Source: Streptomyces sp. LHD-70 (GTDB lineage: Bacteria; Actinomycetota; Actinomycetes; Streptomycetales; Streptomycetaceae). From it: a stretch of DNA of 64,000 nt. The translations under genes were made by a program, and so were the position numbers. The notes under the pieces were generated by a model that worked only from the letters and a program-made list of their open reading frames with translations, did no database searches and was not told where the DNA came from. Location of the stretch: positions 62,001-126,000 of the forward strand of contig NZ_JAVIFW010000005.1 in the NCBI RefSeq assembly GCF_031157275.1, written 5' to 3'. Positions 39,845 to 48,518 of this stretch are shown piece by piece. Numbering within the stretch: position 1 is the stretch's first letter; every line of letters starts with the position of its first letter.

Positions 39845-40576
39845 ATGCGACAGGTCACGCGTAAAGGCCTGATCACCGTGGCGGCCGCGTCCGGCGTCTT
39901 CGCCGTCACCGGTTACGCACACGCCGACTCGGGGGCCCAGGGCAGCGCCCACGGGTCGCCCGGCGTCGCCTCCGGGAACAGCGTTCAGGCACCGATCGAG
40001 GTGCCGGTCAACGTCTGCGGCAACACCGTGAACGTCGTCGGCCTCCTCAACCCGGCGGCCGGCAACGACTGCAGCAACTCCTCCAAGGGAGGCGGCAGTT
40101 CATCAGACCAGGGCGGAAGTTCCGAGCAGGGCGGCGGTTACGGCGAGGGCGGCAGCGGTTCCCAGCGGGGATCGGGCGGCGGAGCGACCGCCGAAGGCGT
40201 CACCTCCGGCTCGCCCGGCGTCCTCTCCGGCAACAACGTCCAGGCTCCCGTCGAGGCGCCGGTCAACGCCTGTGGGAACGGCGTCTCGGTTGTCGGCGCC
40301 CTCAACCCCACCACCGGCAACGACTGCGGCAACGGGGAGGCGGCGCCTCCGGACAAGGAGGTCCCCGGCAAGCCGCAGGACCCCCGCGACCCGGTCGCCG
40401 AGGAGCCCAGCAAGCCCCCGAACGAGCCGAAGACCCAGCTCGTGACGCCGGTCGAGGAGATCGAGACCCTCGCGCAGACCGGCAGTGAGCTGCCGCTCGG
40501 TGTGGCGGTTCCGGTGGGTGCGGGCATGCTGCTCGCCGGCACCGTGCTGTACCGCAAGGCCCGCGTGCGCACCTGA
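39845..40576 (+). CDS. chpC: Long chaplin with two chaplin domains and sortase signal
   Basis: The 243-residue protein has a signal peptide (residues 1-27, ending YAHA). Chaplin domain 1 covers about 30-79 (GSPGVASGNSVQAP to GNDCSN). A Gly/Ser-rich linker follows, then chaplin domain 2 at about 118-162 (GSPGVLSGNNVQAP to GNDCGN), a Pro/Glu/Lys spacer, the sortase motif LAQTG near residue 212, a membrane helix and a KARVRT tail. It would be anchored to peptidoglycan by a class E sortase. The chpC symbol rests on adjacency to chpH; chpA or chpB are paralogues. Confidence 0.92.
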   Translation: MRQVTRKGLITVAAASGVFAVTGYAHADSGAQGSAHGSPGVASGNSVQAPIEVPVNVCGNTVNVVGLLNPAAGNDCSNSSKGGGSSSDQGGSSEQGGGYGEGGSGSQRGSGGGATAEGVTSGSPGVLSGNNVQAPVEAPVNACGNGVSVVGALNPTTGNDCGNGEAAPPDKEVPGKPQDPRDPVAEEPSKPPNEPKTQLVTPVEEIETLAQTGSELPLGVAVPVGAGMLLAGTVLYRKARVRT

Positions 40577-40595
40577 CGCACCCGGGAGCACGACG

Positions 40596-40632
40596 ACGGA
40601 GTGGGCGCCGTCAAGGACGGCACCCACTCCGT
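40596..40632 (+). terminator. Hairpin terminator after chpC
   Basis: A 17-bp stem with one internal mismatch (ACGGAGTGGGCGCCGTC with GACGGCACCCACTCCGT) closes an AAG loop, 20 bases after the stop codon. Confidence 0.8.
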
Positions 40633-40723
40633 TCGCATGTCCGGCAGCCTGACATCCGGCAGCTCCTTACAGGCAGCTCCTTACGCCAGGCACCTCAGGT
40701 CCGGCGGCTCCTGCCCGGCAGCC

Positions 40724-40912
40724 TCACCAGGTGGCGCGCACCTGCCGGATGATCCGGCGGCGCAACCGCACCTTCCGGCTGCCGTCCCTGCGCAGGCTCA
40801 GTCGGTCCAACTCCCAGTGTCCGTACTCCGCGTGGTCCGTCAGTAGTCGCGTCGCTTCCTTGCGGGACACCCCGCGCGGCACATACACATCGACAAATTC
40901 GTATTCCGGCAT
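40724..40912 (-). CDS. Small conserved protein (DUF5703-like)
   Basis: The 62-residue basic protein MPEYEFVDVYVPRGVSRKEA continues with TRLLTDHAEYGHWELDRLSL and an Arg-rich end (RKVRLRRRIIRQVRATW). It matches a small Streptomyces family I recall as DUF5703. No function is known. It is divergent from the next gene with only 47 bases between the starts. Confidence 0.75.
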   Translation of the reverse strand: MPEYEFVDVYVPRGVSRKEATRLLTDHAEYGHWELDRLSLRRDGSRKVRLRRRIIRQVRATW

Positions 40913-40959
40913 CGCATCTATTGTGCGGGCAGCGCCCCGGTACGGATAGCGTCTGCACT

Positions 40960-41667
40960 ATGTCTGATGCTGCGCAGCCCACAGCTGCCGAGGTACGTGC
41001 CGCCGCCGAGGCGGTCAAGGCCGCGCTCGACGCCCACCTGGCGGCCGTCGAGCGGAGGTCGGGGGATGACGACTCGGGAGTCCATGAGGCGTTCAACCAG
41101 CTGGCCGCGGCGGCGGAGGTGTACGACGAACTGCTCTACGACGCCTACGACGAGGTCACGCCCTTCGAGATCCCGGGCGCGGAGGACGGCCTGCCGCCGT
41201 ACACCGGGCCGGAGGAGCCGAACGCGGTGAGCGTGTTGATCCGCCGGGACTACACCGTGATCGAGCCGCAGCGGCTGCGGGCACAGGCACAGCGCGTCGC
41301 GGATCTGGACACCGACACCGCGGCGGGCGAGCCCTCGGCCGCCGGGGTCGTGGGCCACAGCGTGCACGCCGCGCTCGGTGTGCTCTTCGGCGAGTTCGAA
41401 CCGGACGAAATCGCCTCGCGGCACAAGGAGTTCGGCCTCGAGGAGGGCGACTCCACGCTGTGGGTGGCGGCCGCGGACGAGCCGGCCGAACCGGGGGAGT
41501 GGCTGGACGCGCCCTTCGAGCAGGCCGACCCGCAGCAGATCGTGTGCCGCTTCGACGTCAGCTCGGTCTTCGACGAGGACCTGGAGGACGACGTGGACGA
41601 GCCCCGCCCCGCGGCAAGCCGCGGAGTCGCCCGTACGGCATCGCAGGAAGTCGACGGGCTCGCCTGA
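40960..41667 (+). CDS. Conserved hypothetical acidic protein
   Basis: The 235-residue soluble protein is strongly acidic. It has an N-terminal helical part (AAEVRAAAEAVKAALDAHLA) and a VLIRRDYTVIEPQRLRAQAQR core. No domain is recognised. A TAGCGT -10 box ends 7 bases before the ATG (40947-40952), so the mRNA is probably leaderless, consistent with the lack of an RBS. Confidence 0.72.
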   Translation: MSDAAQPTAAEVRAAAEAVKAALDAHLAAVERRSGDDDSGVHEAFNQLAAAAEVYDELLYDAYDEVTPFEIPGAEDGLPPYTGPEEPNAVSVLIRRDYTVIEPQRLRAQAQRVADLDTDTAAGEPSAAGVVGHSVHAALGVLFGEFEPDEIASRHKEFGLEEGDSTLWVAAADEPAEPGEWLDAPFEQADPQQIVCRFDVSSVFDEDLEDDVDEPRPAASRGVARTASQEVDGLA

Positions 41668-41674
41668 GGCCGAC

Positions 41675-41754
41675 GCCGGGCGCCCTCTGCGCCCGGCCCC
41701 TCACCGCCTGCCGTCGGTCACGGCCGACGCCCGACGGGTTCTTCCCGTCGGGCG
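41675..41754 (+). terminator. Two adjacent hairpins between convergent genes
   Basis: GCCGGGCGC-CCTCT-GCGCCCGGC (41675-41697) is followed by CGCCCGACGGG-TTCTT-CCCGTCGGGCG (41728-41754). Both stems are perfect. They separate the acidic protein gene from the convergent RecD2-like gene. Confidence 0.8.
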
Positions 41755-41771
41755 CCGCCGTGCGTGCGAGG

Positions 41772-44135
41772 TCAGGCGTCCTGGGGCGGTGTGGCCTCGG
41801 GCGAGGGGACCTGCGTACGCAGCAGCGTCTGCAGCCGGGTCGTACGCGGCTTCGCCGGGCGCTCCGCCACGGCGCGCGGGAGGGCCTGCTCCACGCCGTG
41901 CACCACCGACAGATGCCGCTCGCCCCGCCCGAACGCGGTGTAGACCCACGCTCTGGTCAGCCCCTTGGCCGCGTCACCGGGCAGGACGACGACGGCTGCG
42001 GGCCAGCGCTGTCCGACGGCCTGCTGAGCGGTCAGCGCCCAGCCGTGGCGTACGGACTGCTCCACCCGGTCCTTGCGGACGACGACCGGTCTGCCCTCGC
42101 ACTCCACGTGCAGCCCGTCCGCGTCGGCCCGGACCACCTGGCCGAGGACGGTGCGGTTGGGCGCCGGGGAGTACGCGATCCGGTCGCCGGGGTCGAAGCC
42201 GCCGAAGCGGCCCGGTCCGGGGTTGAGCCGCTCCTTCAGCGCGGCGTTCAGGGCACGGGTGCCCGCGGCGCCGCCGTGGCCCACGGTGATCACCTGCGTG
42301 GCGCCGGCGGGCAGGCCGAAGGCGCGGGGCACCGACTCGGCGACGAGCTGCACCGTACGGTGCACGGCCTCGCCCGCGTCCCGCACGGGGACGATCACAA
42401 CTTCCTTGTCCGGCGCGGCCACTTGGTTCAGCTCGCCGATGCCGATGCCGGAGACCAGCTCGCCGATCGGGCCCTCGTCCGGGACGCGCGAGACCACCAC
42501 GGGGCAGACGCGGGCGCCCAGGAGGTCGGCGAAGACCCGACCCGGGCCCGCCGACCACAGCGCCCCCGGATCGCCGCTCAGCACGAGCCGGGCACCGTCG
42601 GGCAGCGACTCCACGAGCATTGCCGCACCCTCGACGTCCAGCTGCGGGGCGTCGAGCAGCACGAGCAGGTCAAGGTCGAACGCGCCCTCGGCGTCCCGGC
42701 CGGGGCCCTCCGCGCCGGAGAGCAACTCGGCGACGGTCACGGCGGCGCCCTCCGCGGTGCCGCCCGGCGTGGACCCGGCCTCCGCGGACTCGCTTGCCGC
42801 ACCGGTCCGCGCGGCGACGGCCTGCCGGAACGTCCTCTTCCCGTACGGGGTGTGGGAGGCGGCGCAGACCCGGAGTCCGGCGGCTGCGGCGGCGGCCACC
42901 AGGGCGGCGGGCTCGGCGCGGGCCTCCTCACCTCCGGTGTGCAGGACGAGGCTGCTGCCCGCGACGGCACGGATCAGCTCGGCCGTCGAACCACGGGCGG
43001 AACCGGCCGCCGCGAGCAGGGCGGACCGCTGCGGACTCTCCTCCTTGGCAAGGGAGTTGAGCACCCTGGCCAGGCCGTCGGCGAGGCTCTCCTCCGCCAT
43101 GGCGTAGCGCTCCAGGCCGACGAGGACTCGGACCGGCCGCTCCTGCTCTTCCGCCTCCTCGCCCTCGCCCTCGCCCTCGGCTGCTGCGGTGGCGGGCGCG
43201 GCCGGGGCGCCCGGGGCGTTCTCCAGCGCGTCCTGGAAGACCAGCAGGTCGCCCTCGGCGATCGCGCTCTGGACCGCGGCGTCGGCGTCCGCCACGCCGT
43301 ACCGCCCAAGCGTGGATTCGAGCGCGGGGGCGTCCAGCGCCGTGTGGCCGGCGACGGCCGCCTGCTCCAGGAGCCAGACGGCGACCGCGCGGTCGCGGCG
43401 CTCGTCGTCCGGACGGCAGGCGTCGCCCAGCAGGGCGCGGGCGAAGCCGTCGGCCTGCTCCGGGCGCACGCCCGTGACCCGGAGGAGCTGCCAGGGGTCC
43501 TCGCGCAGCACGGCCTCGGCGCCCTCGCCCAGGGCCGTGGCCGTCTGCTCGGCGAGCGCGGCGGGGGCACCGCCTTCGGCGAGGACCGCGCGGACCGCGT
43601 CCACGGCCTCGGCGGCGGGGCCCGCAGGAGTGCTCACCGGCGCCGGGCGCTCGGGCCTGCGGGCCGGCTCGGGGGCCGGGCGGCGGGGTGCGGACTCGGG
43701 CTCGAAGACCGCTCCGGCCGGCTTCTCGCCGCTCTCCACGGCGCGGACGGCGGCCAGGAGGTCGGCCGCCGTGCCGCTGAGTTTCGTGCCGCTCTCGATC
43801 GGGGCGTCCCGCTCGGCCTTGCGCCGCTCGATCCGCTCCCTGAGCTCCCGCTGCGCGGCCAACTCGGCCTCGGTTTCGGAGGGTTGGGCGGCGGCCTCCT
43901 CCTTGGTGGCGTCGGTGGCGCTCTCCGCGGCGGTCTCCTCAGCGTCTTCCTGGGTGCCGTCGGCGGCGCTCTCCGCTGCGTCTCCCTCGGTGCCGTCCGA
44001 GCCGTCCGAGCCGTCCGAGCCGCCCCCGCCGGGGGCCGCGGCGTTCTCCGCGGGCGTCTCGGGCAGGGCGTCCTCCGCGGCCGGCTCGGGTGTGGTGCTG
44101 CCGGTCTCGTCCGGGGCGGCGGACTCCGTACTCAC
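41772..44135 (-). CDS. RecD2-like helicase homologue with degenerate ATPase motifs
   Basis: The 787-residue protein has an acidic, low-complexity N terminus of about 90 residues (including GGSDGSDGSDGTEGD) and a helix-hairpin-helix-like segment (DPWQLLRVTGVRPEQADGFARALLGD). The rest aligns in order with RecD2: a Walker A position (SSLVLHTGGEEARA), a Walker B region (FDLDLLVLLDAPQLD), LVLSGDPGALWSAGPGRVFADLL, and a C-terminal GWALTAQQAVGQRWPAAVVVLP with YTAFGRG. The lysine of Walker A and the acidic pair of Walker B are missing, so it is probably not an active ATPase. It overlaps the aldo-keto reductase stop as GTGA. Confidence 0.75.
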   Translation of the reverse strand: MSTESAAPDETGSTTPEPAAEDALPETPAENAAAPGGGGSDGSDGSDGTEGDAAESAADGTQEDAEETAAESATDATKEEAAAQPSETEAELAAQRELRERIERRKAERDAPIESGTKLSGTAADLLAAVRAVESGEKPAGAVFEPESAPRRPAPEPARRPERPAPVSTPAGPAAEAVDAVRAVLAEGGAPAALAEQTATALGEGAEAVLREDPWQLLRVTGVRPEQADGFARALLGDACRPDDERRDRAVAVWLLEQAAVAGHTALDAPALESTLGRYGVADADAAVQSAIAEGDLLVFQDALENAPGAPAAPATAAAEGEGEGEEAEEQERPVRVLVGLERYAMAEESLADGLARVLNSLAKEESPQRSALLAAAGSARGSTAELIRAVAGSSLVLHTGGEEARAEPAALVAAAAAAGLRVCAASHTPYGKRTFRQAVAARTGAASESAEAGSTPGGTAEGAAVTVAELLSGAEGPGRDAEGAFDLDLLVLLDAPQLDVEGAAMLVESLPDGARLVLSGDPGALWSAGPGRVFADLLGARVCPVVVSRVPDEGPIGELVSGIGIGELNQVAAPDKEVVIVPVRDAGEAVHRTVQLVAESVPRAFGLPAGATQVITVGHGGAAGTRALNAALKERLNPGPGRFGGFDPGDRIAYSPAPNRTVLGQVVRADADGLHVECEGRPVVVRKDRVEQSVRHGWALTAQQAVGQRWPAAVVVLPGDAAKGLTRAWVYTAFGRGERHLSVVHGVEQALPRAVAERPAKPRTTRLQTLLRTQVPSPEATPPQDA

Positions 44136-45115
44136 AGGGTGCTCCAGTCCTGGTCGGGGTAGCGGTGCACGGGCGCCGACACGTCGTCGAGAGCCCGGCA
44201 GATCTCGTCAGGAAGACTAAGGCTCTCCACTGACAACGCGGCCGTGAGCTGCTGTGCGTTGCGCGCGCCCACGATCGGCGCGGCCACCCCCGGCCGGTCG
44301 CGCACCCACGCGAGGGCCACCTGCAGCGGTGTGGCCGCGAGGCCGTCCGCCGCCGTCGCCACCGCGTCCACCACGCGGCCCGCGGCCTCGTCGAGATACG
44401 GCTCCACGAAGGGCGCCAACTGCTCGGAGGCGCCCCGCGAGTCGGCGGGCGTGGAGTGGCGGTACTTGCCGGTGAGGACGCCCCGGCCGAGCGGCGAGGA
44501 GGGCAGAAGCCCGACGCCCAGGTCGAGCGCGGCCGGCAGCACCTCCCGCTCCACACCGCGCTGCAGTAGCGAGTACTCCATCTGCGTACTGGCCAGGCGG
44601 GTGCGCACGCCCGGGGCCGCGAGCTGCCAGGTGGCGGCCTTGGCGAGCTGCCAGCCGCAGAAGTTGGACACCCCGGCGTAGCGGGCGCGGCCGCTGGAGA
44701 CCGCGATGTCCAGGGCCTGCAGGGTCTCCTCCAGGGGCGTCGACGCGTCGAAGGCGTGCACCTGCCACAGGTCGACGTAGTCCGTGCCGAGCCGCTGCAG
44801 CGAGGCGTCCAGGGCGGCGAGCAGATGGCCGCGCGAGCCGTCGAAGCGGCGCTCCGGGTCGGGGACGCTGCCCGCCTTGGTGGCGATGACCAGCTCGCGC
44901 CGGGGCACCAGGCCCTCGACGAGCTGCCCCAGGACGTACTCCGCCTCGCCGCCGCCGTACACGTCCGCCGTGTCGACGAGCGTGCCGCCCGCCTCCCAGA
45001 AGACCTTCAACTGGTGGGCGGCGTCGTGCTCGTCGGTGTCACGGCCCCAGGTGAGGGTGCCGAGGCCGATCCTGGACACGCGCAGGCCGGTGCGGCCGAG
45101 ATGCCTCTGCTCCAT
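44132..45115 (-). CDS. Aldo/keto reductase
   Basis: The 327-residue NADPH-dependent oxidoreductase has the AKR TIM barrel. The catalytic Asp-Tyr pair is in LVDTADVYGGGEAEYVLG, the Lys in VIATKAG and the His in VDLWQVHAFD. The C-terminal NADP-binding region (APIVGARNAQQL) follows. It is the upstream member of a translationally coupled pair with the RecD2-like protein. The carbonyl substrate is unknown. ATG 45115 has a modest RBS. Confidence 0.9.
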   Translation of the reverse strand: MEQRHLGRTGLRVSRIGLGTLTWGRDTDEHDAAHQLKVFWEAGGTLVDTADVYGGGEAEYVLGQLVEGLVPRRELVIATKAGSVPDPERRFDGSRGHLLAALDASLQRLGTDYVDLWQVHAFDASTPLEETLQALDIAVSSGRARYAGVSNFCGWQLAKAATWQLAAPGVRTRLASTQMEYSLLQRGVEREVLPAALDLGVGLLPSSPLGRGVLTGKYRHSTPADSRGASEQLAPFVEPYLDEAAGRVVDAVATAADGLAATPLQVALAWVRDRPGVAAPIVGARNAQQLTAALSVESLSLPDEICRALDDVSAPVHRYPDQDWSTL

Positions 45116-45269
45116 GGGCGCTGAGGTTACTGCTCACGTGCCGAACCCGGGCGGGCCTGTGGATAACCGTTCGCCGGAGCCTGTGGACAGCCACCCGCTG
45201 ACGGATCGCACCGCGGCGCGCTAGAGTCCGGACAACAGGCACGTTACTCATGGGTAAGGGGTTCGGCGC

Positions 45270-46325
45270 ATGCGACTCGGGATCAACCTCGGCTACTGGG
45301 GCGCCGGGATGGACGCGGACAATCTCGCCGTCGCCAAGGAGGCGGACAGGCTCGGCTACTCGGTCTGCTGGGCGGCCGAGGCATACGGCTCGGACGCGGC
45401 GACCGTGCTCTCCTGGGTCGCCGCCCAGACGGAGCGCATCGACGTCGGCTCCGCGATCTTCCAGATCCCGGCCCGGCAGCCGGCGATGACCGCCATGACG
45501 GCGGCCACCCTCGACTCCCTCTCCGGCGGCCGCTTCCGCCTCGGCCTCGGCGTATCCGGACCGCAGGTCTCCGAGGGCTGGTACGGCGTGAAGTTCGACA
45601 AGCCGCTGGCCCGCACCCGCGAGTACGTCGACATCGTCCGCAAGGCGATGAGCCGCGAGCGCCTCTCGTACGACGGCGAGCACTGGACGCTGCCGCTGCC
45701 CGACGGCCCCGGCAAGCCGATCAAGCTCACCGTGCACCCGGCCCGCGAGCACATCCCCGTCTACATCGCCGCGATCGGCCCGAAGAACCTGGAGCAGACC
45801 GGCGAGATCGCCGAGGGCGCGCTGCTGATCTTTCCTGCCGCCGAGCACATCGAGGACACCGCGCTGCAGCACATCCGCGCGGGCCGCGAGAAGGCCGGAC
45901 TGACGATGGACGGCTTCGACGTGTGCCCGACGCTGCCGCTCGCGCTCGGCGACGACGGCGACGTGAGCGCGCTCGCCGACACCTTCCGCCCGTACACCGC
46001 GCTCTACGTCGGCGGCATGGGCAGCCGCAAGCAGAACTTCTACAACCAGCTCGCGCAGCGCATGGGGTACGAGAAGGAAGCCGCCGAGATCCAGGACAAG
46101 TACCTGTCCGGCGACAAGGACGGCGCGGCCGCCGCGGTGCCGCAGCAGCTGATCGACTCCACCACCCTGCTCGGCTCCGTGGAGCGGATCGCCGACCGCA
46201 TGCAGGCCTACGCGGAGGCCGGAGTGACGACGCTGACGCTCGCACCGGCCGGCTTCACGCTCGACGAGCGACTGGCCGCGCTGCGCGCGGGCACCGAGGC
46301 GCTCGATCGGGCCGGACTGGCCTGA
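45270..46325 (+). CDS. LLM-class F420-dependent oxidoreductase
   Basis: The 351-residue protein is a luciferase-like monooxygenase-fold enzyme of the F420-using branch common in actinomycetes. Typical segments are MRLGINLGYWGAG, VCWAAEAYGSDAATVLSWVA, RFRLGLGVSGPQV and IPVYIAAIGPKNLEQTGEIAEG. It probably transfers hydride between F420 and an organic substrate. ATG 45270 follows GGGTAAGGGG. It is monocistronic; a TAGAGT -10 box lies at about 45222. Confidence 0.9.
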   Translation: MRLGINLGYWGAGMDADNLAVAKEADRLGYSVCWAAEAYGSDAATVLSWVAAQTERIDVGSAIFQIPARQPAMTAMTAATLDSLSGGRFRLGLGVSGPQVSEGWYGVKFDKPLARTREYVDIVRKAMSRERLSYDGEHWTLPLPDGPGKPIKLTVHPAREHIPVYIAAIGPKNLEQTGEIAEGALLIFPAAEHIEDTALQHIRAGREKAGLTMDGFDVCPTLPLALGDDGDVSALADTFRPYTALYVGGMGSRKQNFYNQLAQRMGYEKEAAEIQDKYLSGDKDGAAAAVPQQLIDSTTLLGSVERIADRMQAYAEAGVTTLTLAPAGFTLDERLAALRAGTEALDRAGLA

Positions 46326-46355
46326 CGCGGGGGATTTCCGGGAGACCGGAGCAGT

Positions 46356-46403
46356 GGGGAGTTCTCCGGGGAAGTTCCCGGGGGAGTTCCCGGGGGAGTT
46401 CTC
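46356..46403 (+). repeat. 12-bp tandem repeat (four copies)
   Basis: GGGGAGTTCTCC, GGGGAAGTTCCC, GGGGGAGTTCCC and GGGGGAGTTCTC run without a gap. Each unit is nearly palindromic (GGGAAGTTCCC-like). The rest of the 331-base gap 46326-46656 shows no gene; only the RBS of the ferritin-like gene is recognisable at its end. Confidence 0.8.
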
Positions 46404-46656
46404 TACGGCCGTGGTGGGGGCTCGGGGGTCTTCCCCGCCACGGCCGTTACTCCGTACAACGCCGCACAAGCCCGTCGGTTACGCCTCAGACGGGCTCTGG
46501 CGGGGTCTCACGGGCTCGGACGGGCTCCGGGAGGTCTGCCGCCCGTCCTGCTCTCCGTGGCGCTCACGAACCATCTCGAGTTGCCCGCCGCCTCGCACCG
46601 CATTTGACTCGTTCTTCGCGGGGTCACTTCGCGGGCGCCCCCAGGAGGTGGCAGTG

Positions 46657-47445
46657 ATGCTTTCGGCCAAGAGCCTGTTCTCCGAGATCCTCGACGACGA
46701 CGAGTCGTTCCGGCTGTTCTGCTCCATCGCGGCCGGCGGCGAGTCCCAGGGGGGCTGGGAGAACGGCCGGATCGCCGCGCTCGTACCGGAGAGTCAGCGC
46801 GACCTCGCCCCCAGGATCAGGCGGCACGGCGCGGACGAGGACAAGCATGGCCGGATCTTCAACGCCCTCCTGAAGAAGCGCCGCCTCGAACCCTGCCAGG
46901 TCCCGCCGGAGACCGACTACACCCTGCTCCTGGAGCGGAACGGCATCGGCCTCGCGCATGAACAGCTGAGGGCCGAGCGGCCGCTCGGCGAGCAGGACAT
47001 CATCATGTACCTCGCCCACAGCCGCGTCACCGAACAGCGCGCCTCCGAGCAGATGGACCTGCTCCGCAGACACTTCGCCGACCACCCCGACGTCGGCCGC
47101 GCCGTCAAGATGATCTCCCACGACGAGGACAACCATCTCGCGTACTGCCACGAGGAGTTGCTGCGGTTCGCGTACGCCGGGCACGGCCGGGAGATCCAGC
47201 GGATCCTGCACGAGTGCGCGCACGCCGAGATCCGCATCTACCGCGATGTGAGCCTCGCCGTCATGTCCCACATGGGCCGCATCCTCGGCTGGCCAGGCCC
47301 CAAGGCGGCCCTGCTCGCGGCCGGTATCCACGCCATCTACGCGTACGAGCGGGCCGGCGGGTGGCGGCGGATGGTGTCCCTGAGGATGCCGGAGCGGCGC
47401 AACGCCCTTGGCGAGCCCGCGACTTCGGCCCCCGAGTTCGCCTGA
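46657..47445 (+). CDS. Ferritin-like diiron-fold protein
   Basis: The 262-residue helical protein has paired metal-binding motifs: HGADEDKHGRIFN near residue 58 and MISHDEDNHLAYCHEE near residue 150, plus acidic residues in earlier helices. This fits a ferritin-like/rubrerythrin-like four-helix bundle. The C-terminal third has a hydrophobic helix (AALLAAGIHAIYAYERAGG). ATG 46657 has CAGGAGGTGGC upstream. It is convergent with corA. An iron or oxidative-stress role is an inference. Confidence 0.75.
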   Translation: MLSAKSLFSEILDDDESFRLFCSIAAGGESQGGWENGRIAALVPESQRDLAPRIRRHGADEDKHGRIFNALLKKRRLEPCQVPPETDYTLLLERNGIGLAHEQLRAERPLGEQDIIMYLAHSRVTEQRASEQMDLLRRHFADHPDVGRAVKMISHDEDNHLAYCHEELLRFAYAGHGREIQRILHECAHAEIRIYRDVSLAVMSHMGRILGWPGPKAALLAAGIHAIYAYERAGGWRRMVSLRMPERRNALGEPATSAPEFA

Positions 47446-47446
47446 C

Positions 47447-47461
47447 GGGCCCCGCGGGCCC
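47447..47461 (+). terminator. Short hairpin between convergent genes
   Basis: GGGCCC-CGC-GGGCCC sits in the 21-base gap between the ferritin-like gene and corA. It is small but fully paired. Confidence 0.4.
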
Positions 47462-47466
47462 GAGGC

Positions 47467-48450
47467 TTACAGCCAGCCGCGGCGTTTGAACAGCCGGTAG
47501 AGCCCGTACACCGCACCCGCCATGAGCGCCACCACGGCCGGGTAGCCCCAGGTGTGCTTCAGCTCCGGCATGTGCTCGAAGTTCATGCCGTACACGCCCG
47601 CGACCATTGTCGGGACGGCGGCCATGGCGGCCCACGCGGAGATCTTGCGCATGTCGTCGTTCTGCCGCACCCCGGTCTGCGCCAGGTGCGCGGAGAGGAC
47701 GTCCGAGACGAGGCGGTCCAGCCCCTCGACGCTCTCGTTGGCGCGGGTCAGATGGTCGGCGACGTCGCGGAAGAACGGCTGCGACTCCGCGTGCACGAAC
47801 GGCACGGCCGCGCCCGCGAGCCGGGTCATCGGGGCCGCCAACGGCATGGTGGCGCGGCGGAATTCGAGGACCTGGCGCTTGAAGTTGTAGATGCGGCCCG
47901 CCGTGTGCCGGGTGTCGCCGCCGGTCGGCTCGAAGACCTCCGCCTCCAGGCCCTCCAGGTCCAGGTGCAGTTCGGCGGCCACATCGATGTAGTGGTCCAC
48001 CACGGCGTCGCTCACCGCGTAGAGCACCGCCGTCGGACCGTGCCGCAGCACCTTCGGGTCCGCCTCCAGACGCTTGCGTACGGCCGCGAGCGGTGCGCCC
48101 TCGCCGTGCCGCACCGTCACCACGAACGCGTCGCCGACGAAGAGCATCAGCTCGCCCGAGCTGATGCTGTCCGCCGCCTCGTCGTAGACGATCGGCTTCA
48201 GGACCATGAACAGCGAGTCGTCGTACACCTCCAGCTTCGGCCGCTGGTGCGCCTTGAGGGCGTCCTCGACGGCCAGCGGGTGCAGGCCGAACTCGTCCGA
48301 GACGTGGTCGAACTCCCGCTCCGTCGGCTCGTGCAGGCCGACCCACAGGAACGCGTCACCGCTGGCCCTCGCCTCTGCGAGGGCCGTCGAGAAGTCCTCC
48401 GGGCCCTCGGCGCGGCGGCCGTCGCGATAGATGGCGCAGTCCACGATCAT
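47467..48450 (-). CDS. corA: CorA-family Mg2+/Co2+ transporter
   Basis: The 327-residue protein has the large cytoplasmic alpha/beta domain, the long stalk helix and two C-terminal membrane helices. The signature GMN is in VYGMNFEHMPE between them. It forms a homopentamer for Mg2+ (or Co2+) uptake. ATG 48450 (MIVDCAIY) has GGGAG ten bases upstream; ATG 48459 lies too close to it. It is divergent from the phosphatase gene by 68 bases. Confidence 0.92.
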   Translation of the reverse strand: MIVDCAIYRDGRRAEGPEDFSTALAEARASGDAFLWVGLHEPTEREFDHVSDEFGLHPLAVEDALKAHQRPKLEVYDDSLFMVLKPIVYDEAADSISSGELMLFVGDAFVVTVRHGEGAPLAAVRKRLEADPKVLRHGPTAVLYAVSDAVVDHYIDVAAELHLDLEGLEAEVFEPTGGDTRHTAGRIYNFKRQVLEFRRATMPLAAPMTRLAGAAVPFVHAESQPFFRDVADHLTRANESVEGLDRLVSDVLSAHLAQTGVRQNDDMRKISAWAAMAAVPTMVAGVYGMNFEHMPELKHTWGYPAVVALMAGAVYGLYRLFKRRGWL

Positions 48451-48518
48451 TGCGGGCATTCTCCCGTGATCCGGGCCTGTACGCACCCCCGTGGCCCGGT
48501 CCGCCTACGCTGGCAGCC

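Noticed and set aside
41772..44135. Calling the gene an active RecD/TraA helicase.
   Set aside because: The Walker A lysine, Walker B acidic pair and final arginine motif are absent, so only a homologue with degenerate motifs is supported.
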